Numbered from the stretch's first letter, positions 54,448 to 64,000 are shown. The stretch is DNA of 64,000 nucleotides from Sinohyriopsis cumingii (GCA_028554795.2 CM068839.1:88433540-88497539); one strand, 5' to 3'. Numbers and translations are program-made. Notes: generated by a model from the letters alone, not told the origin.

Positions 54448-55827
54448 TTACATGTTCTCTACGGGCGCGTCAATAACTCTCATTCTACCACTGATACCCT
54501 CCAGGATCATCGTTCTATCACTGAGAATTACTGCGATTGCTCTTGCTGGTCCTCCTGTGTTAATTCTGGCTTTGAAATGAATATCAACAACCGACTGCTT
54601 TACTAAATCGAGATGTTCCAGGGAAAAATAATAGATAGGATAGAGTGTATTAAAATCTAGTTGTGATATTTGCAATCCGGTATCAATATTTTGATCGCGT
54701 CCCATAAAACTTAGTAATCGATGATACGCGCGTGCCGTGGAATTGGTGGTATAATCGATGGCTATTTCCTCGGTTGGCTCCTGTTGGCCATTTATTCTTA
54801 ATGATATGTTTGTTGCCCCAAATCGATCAAATATCATGTGACTATGCAGTTGATCATTTCTATCTACAGATTGAAGGGCAACAAAGATATGTCTAGGTGC
54901 AGAAGAACCTTGTTGTGAAGCAATTCGCCAGGTAAATATTCCGTTAATATCAATATCGTAGGAGTCAGTCATAGTTGTCAGCCAGGACATAACGGATTTT
55001 CCACCTTGATTCATAAATGATAATAATTTTTCTTCTATGATCATCGATGGTGTTATTGCTGGCATCCACAAGGTAATTCTTTCAAGGACAACTTTGCCGA
55101 TATCAAGGGGATCTACACTTGCACCTCGCCAGATGGCTCTGTCATCATTGACATCTCGAACGAAAGATATCGTATGCTTCGCTCCGTAAATAACTTTTCT
55201 GAAATGTCTACAAAATCCAAAAATATGAGATAACGGAATTGCGCAGGAAAATCTTAAACTCGGACCAACCAACATAAGTTTTCGCGTGGCAAATCCGAGA
55301 TTGTAATTGTCATTGACGCCAGTTATTAAAGCCATCTGGGTGGCTGGTGCTATACCAGTGTTATCCATTGGTATAGCGATGTTATACCGATTATGTTCAG
55401 CTTCATTAGAATTATCCTTGGCAAACATCATACTAGGACCGGCTGATCTGGTAAAATCATCCGAGTATCTTGCTAGTCCTATGATCGTCGTTGCTATATC
55501 AACATTATTCGTGATTGACTCAATCTCTTTTCCATCGATCATGTAAGTGGCACTCTTGAATAATGACATAATGCCGTTATTGACAAATCCAACTTTAAAA
55601 TCTGCTCCAAAGTTGGTATCGTTGGCTCTAACAAGCCTTCCAACAAATTCGATATACGCCTCAGATGGAAGAAAATATCTTGTTGTATCGTGGACTTGAA
55701 TTTCCTTTCGATTTCTTGAATCTGGCTCAACTACCTCGTACGAGAAATACTGGAAATCTCGCATTGATGTATCCATACCTACTGGTTCATCCATGTTAAA
55801 TACTTCATTTGACACTTGTGAGAACAT
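54448..55827 (-). CDS. MCP: Major capsid protein, double jelly-roll
   Basis: 459 residues, beta-rich throughout, beginning with YEVVEPDSRNRKEIQVHDTT and ending VVDIHFKARINTGGPARAIA. Length, position next to protease and minor virion genes, and internal features (DGKEIESITNN; SLFKSATYMIDGK) match the double jelly-roll capsid proteins of Polintons, which form pseudo-hexameric trimers. Assignment rests on pattern memory and context, since jelly rolls have no short signature. Preceded by ttattaataataaATG. Complete. Confidence 0.88.
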   Translation of the reverse strand: MFSQVSNEVFNMDEPVGMDTSMRDFQYFSYEVVEPDSRNRKEIQVHDTTRYFLPSEAYIEFVGRLVRANDTNFGADFKVGFVNNGIMSLFKSATYMIDGKEIESITNNVDIATTIIGLARYSDDFTRSAGPSMMFAKDNSNEAEHNRYNIAIPMDNTGIAPATQMALITGVNDNYNLGFATRKLMLVGPSLRFSCAIPLSHIFGFCRHFRKVIYGAKHTISFVRDVNDDRAIWRGASVDPLDIGKVVLERITLWMPAITPSMIIEEKLLSFMNQGGKSVMSWLTTMTDSYDIDINGIFTWRIASQQGSSAPRHIFVALQSVDRNDQLHSHMIFDRFGATNISLRINGQQEPTEEIAIDYTTNSTARAYHRLLSFMGRDQNIDTGLQISQLDFNTLYPIYYFSLEHLDLVKQSVVDIHFKARINTGGPARAIAVILSDRTMILEGISGRMRVIDAPVENM

Positions 55828-55845
55828 TTATTATTAATAATATCG
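55828..55845 (-). promoter_or_regulatory. Candidate late promoter/leader motif before MCP
   Basis: ttattaataataa directly before the capsid ATG; related attaataa/attaat elements precede the 176-aa, 516-aa and 170-aa gene starts. Confidence 0.4.
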
Positions 55846-56331
55846 TCTAAAACGAAGACCATCACCTGAAACGAAACTTGTATTTGCTAGATTTGTCCTA
55901 GCAACATTCTGCGCTAGATTTGTATTAGCAACTTCCTGCGCTAGATTTGTTATAGCAGCTTCCTGTGCTAGATCATTTATTTTTTTATTTGCCGCATCAT
56001 TTATGGCCTTACTGACTTCAGGTGGCATTTCTCTGGTAATGGGTAATTTGACGGGTTGCTTTTTACGTACTAAACTTAATATTTTATCTTTGATAGCGTT
56101 GAAGCCTTTACTGGCCAAATTACCGATACCAGAAATGGCAGTCTCGCCGATCTTTCCTATCGCTTTCAACCCAAATTGCTTAATCACGGGTCCAATTTTA
56201 GGTATTACTCGCGTGACAAGACTTCCAACGATATCGCCGAATCCATTACCGTGAATATATTTGTATACTGGCAATCGAGAGTTTACTATGCGGACCTGTC
56301 TTGGTCTGCGCTGATGTTTGTGAATAATCAT
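55834..56331 (-). CDS. pVI-like minor capsid precursor (165 aa)
   Basis: Basic N-terminus (HKHQRRPRQVRIVNSR), a cleavage-like IHGN|G (26-30) fitting the adenain consensus, then an amphipathic, membrane-active-looking segment FGDIVGSLVTRVIPKIGPVI (31-50) and Gly/Ile-rich helices. C-terminal 10-residue repeats NLAQEVANT (about 121-150) and a basic end GLRFRRYY. Similar in plan to adenovirus pVI, which ruptures endosomes after cleavage; homology is not proven. Six bases from the capsid gene. Confidence 0.72.
   Translation of the reverse strand: MIIHKHQRRPRQVRIVNSRLPVYKYIHGNGFGDIVGSLVTRVIPKIGPVIKQFGLKAIGKIGETAISGIGNLASKGFNAIKDKILSLVRKKQPVKLPITREMPPEVSKAINDAANKKINDLAQEAAITNLAQEVANTNLAQNVARTNLANTSFVSGDGLRFRRYY
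55880..55985. repeat. Coding 30-bp tandem repeat
   Basis: Three to four copies of a ctagatttgt...agcaac unit inside the pVI-like gene, giving the NLAQ peptide repeats. Confidence 0.8.
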
Positions 56332-56351
56332 ATTATTTCAATTATGTTGAT

Positions 56352-58265
56352 TTAATCGATGAGTTCATCGACAAACTCCTTATAAATGTGAGAATCGATG
56401 ATACCACCACGGAATAATCGCTGACAAATATCTGATGCTTCGTTGACTATCTCACGGGAGTTATTTCCGGCTCGCTTTCCTCCGATTAATACTTCGAGGC
56501 GAGATACATCGTTGACAACACTGTCAGGACAAACTGAATATCCATATCCTTTTCCTGATTTTTTTTCTGGAGATTCCAATGGCGTTACGTAGAATACTTC
56601 ATCTGACGGCGATGAAGATGTCCCTGACGACGATAATCCTGACAGTGTTGAAGATGTCCCTGACAATGACCTTGGTGGCAAATCCCCTGCAGGACTATCT
56701 TGTTTAGGATATTTTTCCCTTATAGTAAGAAGATTACTAATATAAGCCTTTTCAGGAGTACCACTACTTTCAGGTGGCGAACTTTTAGGTGGCAAAATTT
56801 CCTTACCTGTAGGTAATGAAAGGAGAGTGGGACGAGGAGGAAGAGGTTGTAATAAAGTAGAAATTTCTTCAGGTGATGGTTCGAGTTTGGGGTATATTAA
56901 TTTAGAAATAAGTTCCTCTGTTGGATTATAATATTTTTTAGGACTATCTTTTTTAGGTGTTGCTGAAATTGATGTTCTTGTTTTTCCTTGTGATAACTTT
57001 ACTCTCTGTTTATGAACATCTTCTGTAAATTTCTCAAAATCTTCATCGGAATATCTTACTGGTTTTCCTAAACTACCAAAATACATCATCGCATACCAAT
57101 CAATTGTGTTAACTTTATCAGCATCAAATTCTTTTCGCAAAAATAATCTTTTATTTTCCGTAGAATCATCCGCAGCCATTTGAACTACTGAATCATAGTT
57201 GCGAGTTAAATGCAACATGTTTGTATTCAAATAATTATCCGCTGTTACACTAGGATCAATTTTAAACACACTACTAGCCGGTGATGATTTATATTTAGGT
57301 ACAATTATCGGTTCATCACTCTGATCTTTTTTCCTTCTTGATTTTCTTTCCTTTTTCTGAGGTGGAGTTTTTTCTTTTGGTCTAGCTCCTAATTCCTCTG
57401 GTTGAAATATTGGCTCCTGTGGTTGAATATCTTCCTGTGGTGCTGCTTTTCTTCCTCGTGTTTTAGTTTTTTCTTTTCTTTCTTGTTGTTTTCTTTCTTT
57501 CTCTTGCTGTTTTCTTTCTTTCTCTTGCTGTTTTCTTTCTTCCGCCATTTGTTTATTATGACCATATCTATCGTCTGCTGCTGCCATAAATCTTCTAAAA
57601 GATGGATCCCTTTCACTCGCTTGCGTTTTTCCATCATAAATTCTAAATAACATACTAAACCAACTTTTACGAGTTGGATATCTTCCTCTTCCTATATCAG
57701 ACAAATAATCATTTCGAATACTGAACATATCTTCAGCAAGTTGACCAAATTGATCTAAACTATATATCGTAGATAGCGGTTGTGATATTATATTCCATCC
57801 CTCATCGGTGAAATTTTCTCTTAAATCATCGATATCAAATTTCATTTTTTTTACTCCAGGTTTTCTCCCTCTAGGTCTTGCTTCAGTTTTTCCTTTACGA
57901 CCTACTTTAAAGGCAATTGCAGGTTGTCCACCCTGTTGCGCTGCCGCTGCTGCTATTGCTAATCGATCGGGTAATGTTCGTGATTGCTCCTCAATACCTT
58001 TCAACGCACGAAAAATTCCACGTTTTCTGGCTTCCTCATCTTCCTTATCTTTTTCGTCACCATATACAGTTTGTTCAATTGTTTTAGTAACTGGCTTCAA
58101 CCATTTTGCCGAAGTTTCTAAAATTCCATGTTGCATATCTTCGTAACCACGAACATTTTTCTTAAATAATTGTTTTGTCGGAATAAACTTCTTTAATGCC
58201 GCTAATTGCTCTCGCGCTAATCTGGCAGAATGAGGTTCTCCAACTGTGCTAACTTTTCGACTCAT
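56352..58265 (-). CDS. Large structural/scaffold protein (637 aa), Polinton virion block
   Basis: No named family recognised. Basic N-terminal half with a globular region (about 150-230, FTDEGWNIISQPLSTIYSLD), a charged repeat (ERKQQEK x3, about 235-260), a long Pro/Ser/Lys-rich disordered stretch and a conserved-looking C-terminal domain (SRLEVLIGGKRAGNN...FRGGIIDSHIYKEFVDEL). LIGG|K fits the second adenain consensus (M/I/L)-x-G-G|x. First gene of the minus-strand virion block, so a capsid-cementing or scaffolding role (adenovirus IIIa-like) is plausible but unproven. Confidence 0.7.
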   Translation of the reverse strand: MSRKVSTVGEPHSARLAREQLAALKKFIPTKQLFKKNVRGYEDMQHGILETSAKWLKPVTKTIEQTVYGDEKDKEDEEARKRGIFRALKGIEEQSRTLPDRLAIAAAAAQQGGQPAIAFKVGRKGKTEARPRGRKPGVKKMKFDIDDLRENFTDEGWNIISQPLSTIYSLDQFGQLAEDMFSIRNDYLSDIGRGRYPTRKSWFSMLFRIYDGKTQASERDPSFRRFMAAADDRYGHNKQMAEERKQQEKERKQQEKERKQQERKEKTKTRGRKAAPQEDIQPQEPIFQPEELGARPKEKTPPQKKERKSRRKKDQSDEPIIVPKYKSSPASSVFKIDPSVTADNYLNTNMLHLTRNYDSVVQMAADDSTENKRLFLRKEFDADKVNTIDWYAMMYFGSLGKPVRYSDEDFEKFTEDVHKQRVKLSQGKTRTSISATPKKDSPKKYYNPTEELISKLIYPKLEPSPEEISTLLQPLPPRPTLLSLPTGKEILPPKSSPPESSGTPEKAYISNLLTIREKYPKQDSPAGDLPPRSLSGTSSTLSGLSSSGTSSSPSDEVFYVTPLESPEKKSGKGYGYSVCPDSVVNDVSRLEVLIGGKRAGNNSREIVNEASDICQRLFRGGIIDSHIYKEFVDELID

Positions 58266-58336
58266 CTTATTTTCAAAGATATTGTTTTATTGTGAAATAA
58301 AATTAATATCCGCAGCCCACCATAATTCAATTATGG
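58266..58336. other. Right subterminal non-coding stretch
   Basis: 71 bp between the first virion gene and the right terminal repeat; AT-rich and presumably holds the promoter for the virion block. Confidence 0.4.
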
Positions 58337-58533
58337 CACAAACAAATTTTACAATACCCCCCCCAAAAAAATGCTGTTTTTTTTTATGCCTAAAAATGCA
58401 CTTTGGGTTGAAATTTTGCGGATTAATTTGCGTAGGAGGGTTTATTTTTGAATTCTGAGGGTTCTACGGATAAATGTTTGGTGGGAGGGTTAAATTTATC
58501 TGAGCCACCTGGTCTGTACACCCTCCCTGCTGC
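58337..58533 (-). repeat. Polinton right terminal inverted repeat (197 bp)
   Basis: Reverse complement of 44041-44237 with a single difference. Ends ...ctccctgctgc directly before the tgacataaa duplication. Confidence 0.97.
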
Positions 58534-58542
58534 TGACATAAA
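58534..58542. repeat. Right target-site duplication of the Polinton
   Basis: tgacataaa, equal to 44031-44039. Confidence 0.8.
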
Positions 58543-58597
58543 TGTATCTTCTGCCATTTATTTTCATGACATTCATCAATATTAGCCTAGCATTGAA

Positions 58598-58928
58598 GTG
58601 TGTGTGTGTGTGTGTGTGTGTGATTTACATTTTTAGCGTAGCTTTAACAATTTTTCAGTCATATCGCTACAGTATCTTGAATGTAACAGTGTATAGTGAT
58701 GTCTAGCTCTGGGACATTATGCCACCTACATGTAGCATCATATCCCATCAAATCACATTATGCTGACACCAAGCCGTGAAGTCCTAACAGAGCCCTTAAT
58801 GCTAAGCGCTTAGCGAGGCAGTTGTTAGTACCATTCTTATAAGTCTTTGGAATATCTCGGCCAGGGCTAAAACGCACGACCGATGGCATCCGATGCAGAC
58901 GCTCCAACCACTAGGCCACCGGAGCGGT
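58598..58928 (-). mobile_element. tRNA-derived SINE, family 1 copy C
   Basis: Third copy of the SINE at 30490: (TG)n at 58598-58622 (the tail in minus orientation) and the tRNA-like head ending ccaccggagcggt. Its B box is degenerate. Lies only 56 bp from the Polinton target duplication. Confidence 0.88.
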
Positions 58929-58964
58929 CCCTTAACACTGAAGTACTTCGCCGGTCGAGTCAAG

Positions 58965-59315
58965 CAGTGGCGTCACTCGGGTTGGTGTCCCCCAGTACGG
59001 TAGCTCATGGTGTCACCCCCATGGTCCTCCTTCCGTAACAGACCATACAGAATCCTTAGTAATGTCAGTTTGGTGTCACCCCCTCTGATGGTGTCACCCG
59101 GTGCAGTCCGCACCCCCGCATCCCCCTAGCGACGCAATTGCTGTGCCTGCTAGTCATGTATTTAACTATGATCGGTTATCCGCTTATGAAATCCGACTAG
59201 ACCGAGCTGTGTGTGCTCTGTAAAATTTGCAATTTTTCATTTTGGTGTCACCCCTTCTGAGATGGTGTCACCCGGTGCGGTCCGCACCCCCCGCACCCCC
59301 CTAGCGACGCCACTG
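58965..59315. mobile_element. hAT-type MITE, 351 bp, with 8-bp TSD
   Basis: The ends are cagtggcgtc and gacgccactg. Flanked by a perfect duplication gagtcaag (58957-58964 and 59316-59323). Inside, a second copy of the right end (ggtgtcacccggtgcagtcc...ctagcgacgc, about 59090-59140) suggests internal duplication. Non-coding, GC-rich against its surroundings. Confidence 0.95.
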
Positions 59316-59914
59316 GAGTCAAGGATTATTTTGAAAATGATGAAAATTATTTGGAGACTAATATATGATCTTGTAGATAAAAATTAGTTTGAACAATTGT
59401 TGCCTCACAGTAAATAAAATAAATAAACCATGGTTCCGTGGAACACTAGATCTCGCCATATTCGGCCGCAGCCTACATCCTTTATGTTGATTAATATATT
59501 CTCCCTTTTCATGCCACGTAAAAGCATGCAGTAAGTATGTACTCTACATTGCTTTTAATGGGTAGCGTATTCCATGATGAGTACGACCGTCGCATTTCGG
59601 GACAATACATTCGATAGTGTCAACAAAAAATAAGTTAAATGTAAGAATTCAAGTCTACACTGAAGCACGAAACATTGATACATATGCCAAAGTCTGTCTG
59701 AATAAATACTTCTACCTAGTTTACAAACTTAAAGACCTAATAATGTTTCCTACCTTAAATATTCTCAACCTTTTTTTTCTGTTTTCTAATTTCATGGTGT
59801 TTGTTTTTATAATCATATCATTATATATGTTTTTTTATCTTATAGGTGTTGTATAATGTTGTAAAGCGCTTAGAGCTTCTGAAGATTAGGCACTATACAA
59901 AGTCCTCATTATCA

Positions 59915-59958
<44 letters not shown>

Positions 59959-60053
59959 TATGCTTTGGAGACGAGAGAACATTGTTATGCGGGAACATAA
60001 TGCTAATTAAACACATCCTACACGTTATTTTTTTAGAAGTTGACTGATGTTAA

Positions 60054-60218
60054 TTCCATTGTATAAATACGGTATAATTCTATTGTATAAACACGGTTTA
60101 ATTCTACTGTATAAACACGGCATAATTCTATTGTATAAATACGGTATAATTCTATTGTGTAAATACGGTATAATTCTGTTGTATAAATACGGTATAATTC
60201 TATTGTATAAACACGGTA
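60054..60218. repeat. 24-bp tandem repeat, 7 copies
   Basis: The unit is ttctattgtataaatacggt plus ataa. The period is a multiple of three, so both strands show spurious repeat-peptide frames. Confidence 0.93.
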
Positions 60219-61359
60219 AGAAGGATACACATTTTCTTGGATTTCATGCTTAAAAATAGAAACTTTTCAAGGCTTATTCGGCTGTTCAGTATGAGGTTTC
60301 ATATCAAATTTTTTGATGTTTATCCAGTCATTTCTTGCAATGTAATGCTTGAAAAACCGAGATATTGCATACAGATTGCTGGACAAAAGCATAGACTGTG
60401 ATGAAAGCTGTTAAACAACTATGTGGGCGGGTATCAAGGTGAGATAAAAAGACCAGTAAGGAAGTATTCTTCACTTAAATAAATAGCATGCTTGCACTAT
60501 GCCAATACTATAAAACTATTTGTATCCTTGGGGTGCCGGTATATTTTGGGATTCCTTCGAACAACAAATTGACATATCTAAATACCAAATGAGTTGAATA
60601 ATAATGGTCGATAAGATGGCCTCAACGCAAACCCTAACCTACAGCAGACGAACTTTACGAAAAGGTAAGTGCAAATCAGTGAATCATAAAATAAAGGTCA
60701 CACTGACCTTGTTATCACCGATGGATATATTAATCCACATGATGCAATTATTATTATTATTATTATTATTTATTTTTTTAATTTTTTTTTTTGGGGGGGG
60801 ATAATGTTCTTAGATTTTAATGACAGACGCTTGTTACATTTCAGACCCATAAACTGCAGTTAAATTAATAAATCATAAAGCTGCTACTTTAATCCGGAAA
60901 GGTGAATATTCATGATGCTGGAAGGAATTACGAAAAAAGTAACCATTACACAATTTACTGCCTACTTAATCATAAGAATGTATCCTAAATAATCCACGCC
61001 ATACGGCACTGTTCTTTTTTTTTCGGGGGGGGGGGGGAGGACTAGTATTTACTGTACATCGCTGTTTTCAGACGTACAGTGGATACCTTGTTTATGTGCA
61101 AGACTTGAAATAAATTGGGTTCTTTTCAAGTGCATCTGTACAGATTCAACGTGGTTTACTTTGTGTTCATTTGAGAGCTAACTAAGAAAGGAGGGCAGTA
61201 GGCAATGTATTTTCCTATTGTTTTTTGACGATATGTGATCCATTCGTATACTGCAGCTTTCATCAATATAAAATATTGATCTCTTTGCTTGTCTCTGACT
61301 GGCTGTACAAAGGAGCAGTCATTTATGCAGTAGAAATCCCATATGTTCAAGTAAGGGTT

Positions 61360-61840
61360 TTGGGGGCGCTCACCAGTTATTATGTACTTTCGAAAGAGTG
61401 ACGTATGTAATGTGAAGTTGTTTGCTTTTGAAACATGCACAGTAGAGACAATGTTGGCATACCTTTATGCTACTTTGATGCATTGTGGCTTACATTTATT
61501 TGGATATTGTACTTGTGGGAACTGTACATGATTTAAGTACACTGCTAACTAAAATAACTGTTCCCATGTCCTCAAAAAATCAACCTGAACTAGTCTAAAG
61601 TACACTATCTTTAACAGCTATTAAAATAGAGAAAATTAGTTTTGCCAGACTAGACAATACAGCGTCTGAAAGTGAAAATAATGAATTACCTACCATATAA
61701 AATGTAATAAAAAGAGTTATCTGATCTTTTTTAAACAATTTACGTCCGAGGAAACCGTGGAAATATTTTTCTTTAAAATTCTAACCCTCCCTATGCAAAA
61801 TACAAAACTGTAGAGCGCCACTGCAATTTGATTAATAAAA
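61360..61840 (+). repeat. Dispersed repeat family D, copy 2
   Basis: gggcgctcaccagttattat, then gtactttcgaaagagtgac and the same block order as copies 1 and 3. Confidence 0.8.
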
Positions 61841-62239
61841 CGAGATCTACGACATAACGGAGACCATGCAATGGTGACTTTGGGAATTCACGGTTCTCTA
61901 ATTTTTAGCTACCAAAGGGTTGCATTTCGCATTTTATACTTGAGAGAAATATCGTTCGCAACATGTTCCGAATGACGTCCCTCACATTCAGAAGCGTGAA
62001 CGCAGAAATTCGATTGGTGAATCAACATGATAACAGAACATGACATTGTATCGATGCCCATCAGATCTGTTTATTATTGTCGTCTTTCCAGGAAGAGGGA
62101 TTTCACAATCATTAACATCCAACGACTACTTTGATCTGATGCCGGTCTCCGCATACGAGTCTATTCAGTTGTGATTTGTTTCATGCAACAAGTTAACCCT
62201 AAAATTACACATGCATAAACAATTCAAAATGTATTCCAT

Positions 62240-62610
62240 ATAACATAACGACCTTGAAAATGTGCACTCGGGCAAGACACTATCTATCGATATCCTTACT
62301 GTGTTCAACGCCACTTTTCAGCACAAAATAGGTTCTACATGGCGTTCAGTATATGTGCACTCGGGCAAGACACTATCTATCGATATCCTTACTGTGTTCA
62401 ACGCCAATTTTCAGCACAAAATAGGTTCTACATGGCGTTCAGTGGAAAAAAAAACCTGCAAATCCCGAGAAGAATCACCAAACCACAGGAAACTACCAGC
62501 AAATTTTCTCACATACCCACGCAGGTCGAGCCGAGACACGAACCCACGCTGAGAGAAGTGAGAAATCACTGATCTGCAAAGGCGAGCGTCTTGGACCAAA
62601 TTCATAACAC
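62240..62610 (-). mobile_element. tRNA-derived SINE, family 2, with duplicated tail
   Basis: On the minus strand: a tRNA-like head (gacgctcgcctttgcagatc; B box gggttcgtgtc), body (ggtcggt/ggtgattcttc modules) and tail module tggcgttgaacacagtaagg. The tail module of about 87 bp is present twice (62261 and 62354, period 93). Confidence 0.75.
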
Positions 62611-63027
62611 CGAAATATTATATTCTAAAACATGATAAATAAAATATGTGTATTTTTATGAGGAATTTATTTCTTTAATTGAGATGTGTACTCTTGTTGA
62701 GAAAACTTGTAAAATTCTGTAATATTCCAGTTTTTTGATCGATTAACCTTTTGAGCAATAAAACGGCTCATTCATTCTCACTTCGCGACCACTTTTTAAC
62801 TATTCTTTAGATCACGCGTTATCAGGATTGAAGCACTAGAAATATGAACGAAGTGAAACTTAGAGGTGGAGCCCACCTATGGGTTGTTTTCACAGACAAC
62901 ACTATTGAGTACACAAATACCCACAATGCAACGCGCGTACACCTTGGTTGGGTGACCTCTCAATATCCACATGATGCACTACTGCTCGAAGGCTAGTTCC
63001 GCATTTGATAGCTTTTACCTTGTTTAT

Positions 63028-63690
63028 GAGGGCGCTCACCAGTTAATATGTACTTTTGAGAGAGTGATGTATGTAAGGTGAAGTAGTTCGCATTTAAAAC
63101 GTGCACAATGGAGAGAATGTTGGCATACCTCTATGCTACATTAATGTAATGTGGATGATATTTCTTTGGATATTGGAAATTGTACATGATTTAAGCACAC
63201 TGTTAACTGAAATGACTGCTCCCTTGTGCCAAAAAATCAGCCTGAATTAGTCTAAAGTACACTATACATATCAGCTATTAAAATAGGGAAAATGAATTTT
63301 GCCAGACTAGACAATACCAGCTTCTGAAAGTGCAATGAATGAATTACCAAATATATAAAATGTAAAAAAAAGTTATCGGCTCTTTTTTATACAATTTACC
63401 TCTAAGTTCAGGAAGTGAAAATGACCATATAGAGCTAGCACTTTTTTGAAAGGTGCACATCCGAAGTAAGGCCAAGCTGTATACTCTATAACCCATAGTA
63501 CACCCATCAATCATACATCAAAATAAAGGGAATTAAAGTTTCTTTCAATTATTCCTAAGATATACAAGGTCTTTTATAAATGGCTAGTATAACCAGTGAG
63601 GAAAGCTTGGGAACTTCTTTTTCTTTAAAATTCTAACCCTCCCTATGTAAAATACGAAACTGTAGAACACCACCTTAAGCGTTCTCCAGC
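63028..63690 (+). repeat. Dispersed repeat family D, copy 3
   Basis: gggcgctcaccagttaatat through aattctaaccctccctatg; closest to copy 2 and also contains the segment aaggtgcacatccgaagtaa shared with copy 1. Confidence 0.82.
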
Positions 63691-64000
63691 TGTTACATTA
63701 ACATTTAAAAATACACGCTTGGGAGTTTGTCATTGCTCTTTACGAATAAGAATAGAATAAGAATAGAATAGGTAGAATAGGCAATAGCAACTCTATCGTA
63801 AGCGGTGACTAATGGAAATAGGAACTGCGATGATGCAGTACCTTTTTTCTTCTTAAAATGTCGATTTCACGAACTAAAGGGTGCGGGTTCGAATCCTGAT
63901 ATAGGATCAGCCTGAGTCGGATATGATGGTGTATATTTGGGCAACGCACTTTATTCTGAATGCGTCGGCACTAAAGAAGCTACTTGTGTTACTGTCCTGT

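Larger units (their letters stand above)
44041..58533. mobile_element. Polinton/Maverick (adintovirus-like) element, complete, 14.5 kb
   Basis: Bounded by 197-bp inverted repeats with one mismatch and a direct duplication of the target. Encodes the diagnostic Polinton set: rve integrase, B-family-type polymerase, A32-like packaging ATPase, adenain-like protease and double-jelly-roll capsid protein, plus further virion-type proteins. Frames are intact apart from two -1 frame junctions at A-runs. It lies about 12.6 kb upstream of the ABCB start codon and does not interrupt a recognisable gene. The near-identical ends imply a recent insertion or recent gene conversion between ends. Confidence 0.97.
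59324..64000. other. Intergenic, repeat-rich right end of window
   Basis: No gene recognised. Contains (ATT)n (59908-59956), a 24-bp tandem repeat, poly-T/poly-G tracts (60747-60800, 61010-61038), two copies of dispersed repeat D, a SINE (62240-62610) and a tRNA-like B box (cgggttcgaatcc) at about 63887. Confidence 0.65.

Noticed and set aside
44041..58533. Bacterial prophage or bacterial contamination
   Set aside because: Flanked by host repeats on both sides with a target duplication; gene content is Polinton-type and the host gene nearby is spliced.
60033..60253. Repeat-peptide frames on both strands
   Set aside because: Arise from a 24-bp tandem repeat whose period is a multiple of three.

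Overview
The window is a piece of an animal nuclear genome, AT-rich and dense in microsatellites, minisatellites, SINEs and small DNA transposons. The tRNA-derived SINEs, several with a '...gttaaacccc' tail module, suggest a lophotrochozoan, most likely a mollusc; this is inference and no marker gene fixes the species.

Positions 1-31425 (minus strand) hold the 5' part of a multi-exon ABCB1/P-glycoprotein-like full ABC transporter. I reconstructed 15 coding exons that join in frame with consistent splice sites: start codon at 31425, first transmembrane domain, complete first nucleotide-binding domain, linker, and the start of the second transmembrane domain. The remaining exons lie off the left edge. 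Its introns carry tandem repeats, a decayed partial copy of exon 9, an 83-bp minisatellite seeded on the exon 2 splice acceptor, and a candidate 3.2-kb transposon with CCCGTAC ends.

Positions about 31.4-44.0 kb are non-coding and hold repeats, including an intact hAT-type MITE with an 8-bp target duplication and a SINE with an 11-bp target duplication.

Positions 44041-58533 are a complete Polinton/Maverick (adintovirus-like) element of about 14.5 kb. It has 197-bp terminal inverted repeats that differ at one base and is flanked by a TGACATAAA direct repeat. It encodes a packaging ATPase, a small DUF5679-like zinc-ribbon ORF, a parvovirus-type phospholipase A2, an integrase, a 989-residue protein joining a B-family polymerase-like region to an SF1 helicase, a Cys-rich zinc protein, a NUMOD/HNH endonuclease, and a minus-strand virion block. 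That block has a putative penton-type protein, a membrane protein, a fiber, an adenain-like protease, two adenovirus-core/pVI-like proteins, a double-jelly-roll major capsid protein and a 637-aa structural protein. Nearly all frames are open, so this looks like a recently inserted, potentially virion-forming endogenous virus. Its two unusual points are the polymerase-helicase fusion and two places where the next gene is open only in the -1 frame after an A-run (zinc ribbon to PLA2, and core protein to protease).

Positions 58.6-64 kb are again host repeats: a tRNA-SINE, a second hAT MITE with a perfect 8-bp target duplication, a 24-bp tandem repeat, and two of three copies of a dispersed repeat family. 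I see no host gene there.
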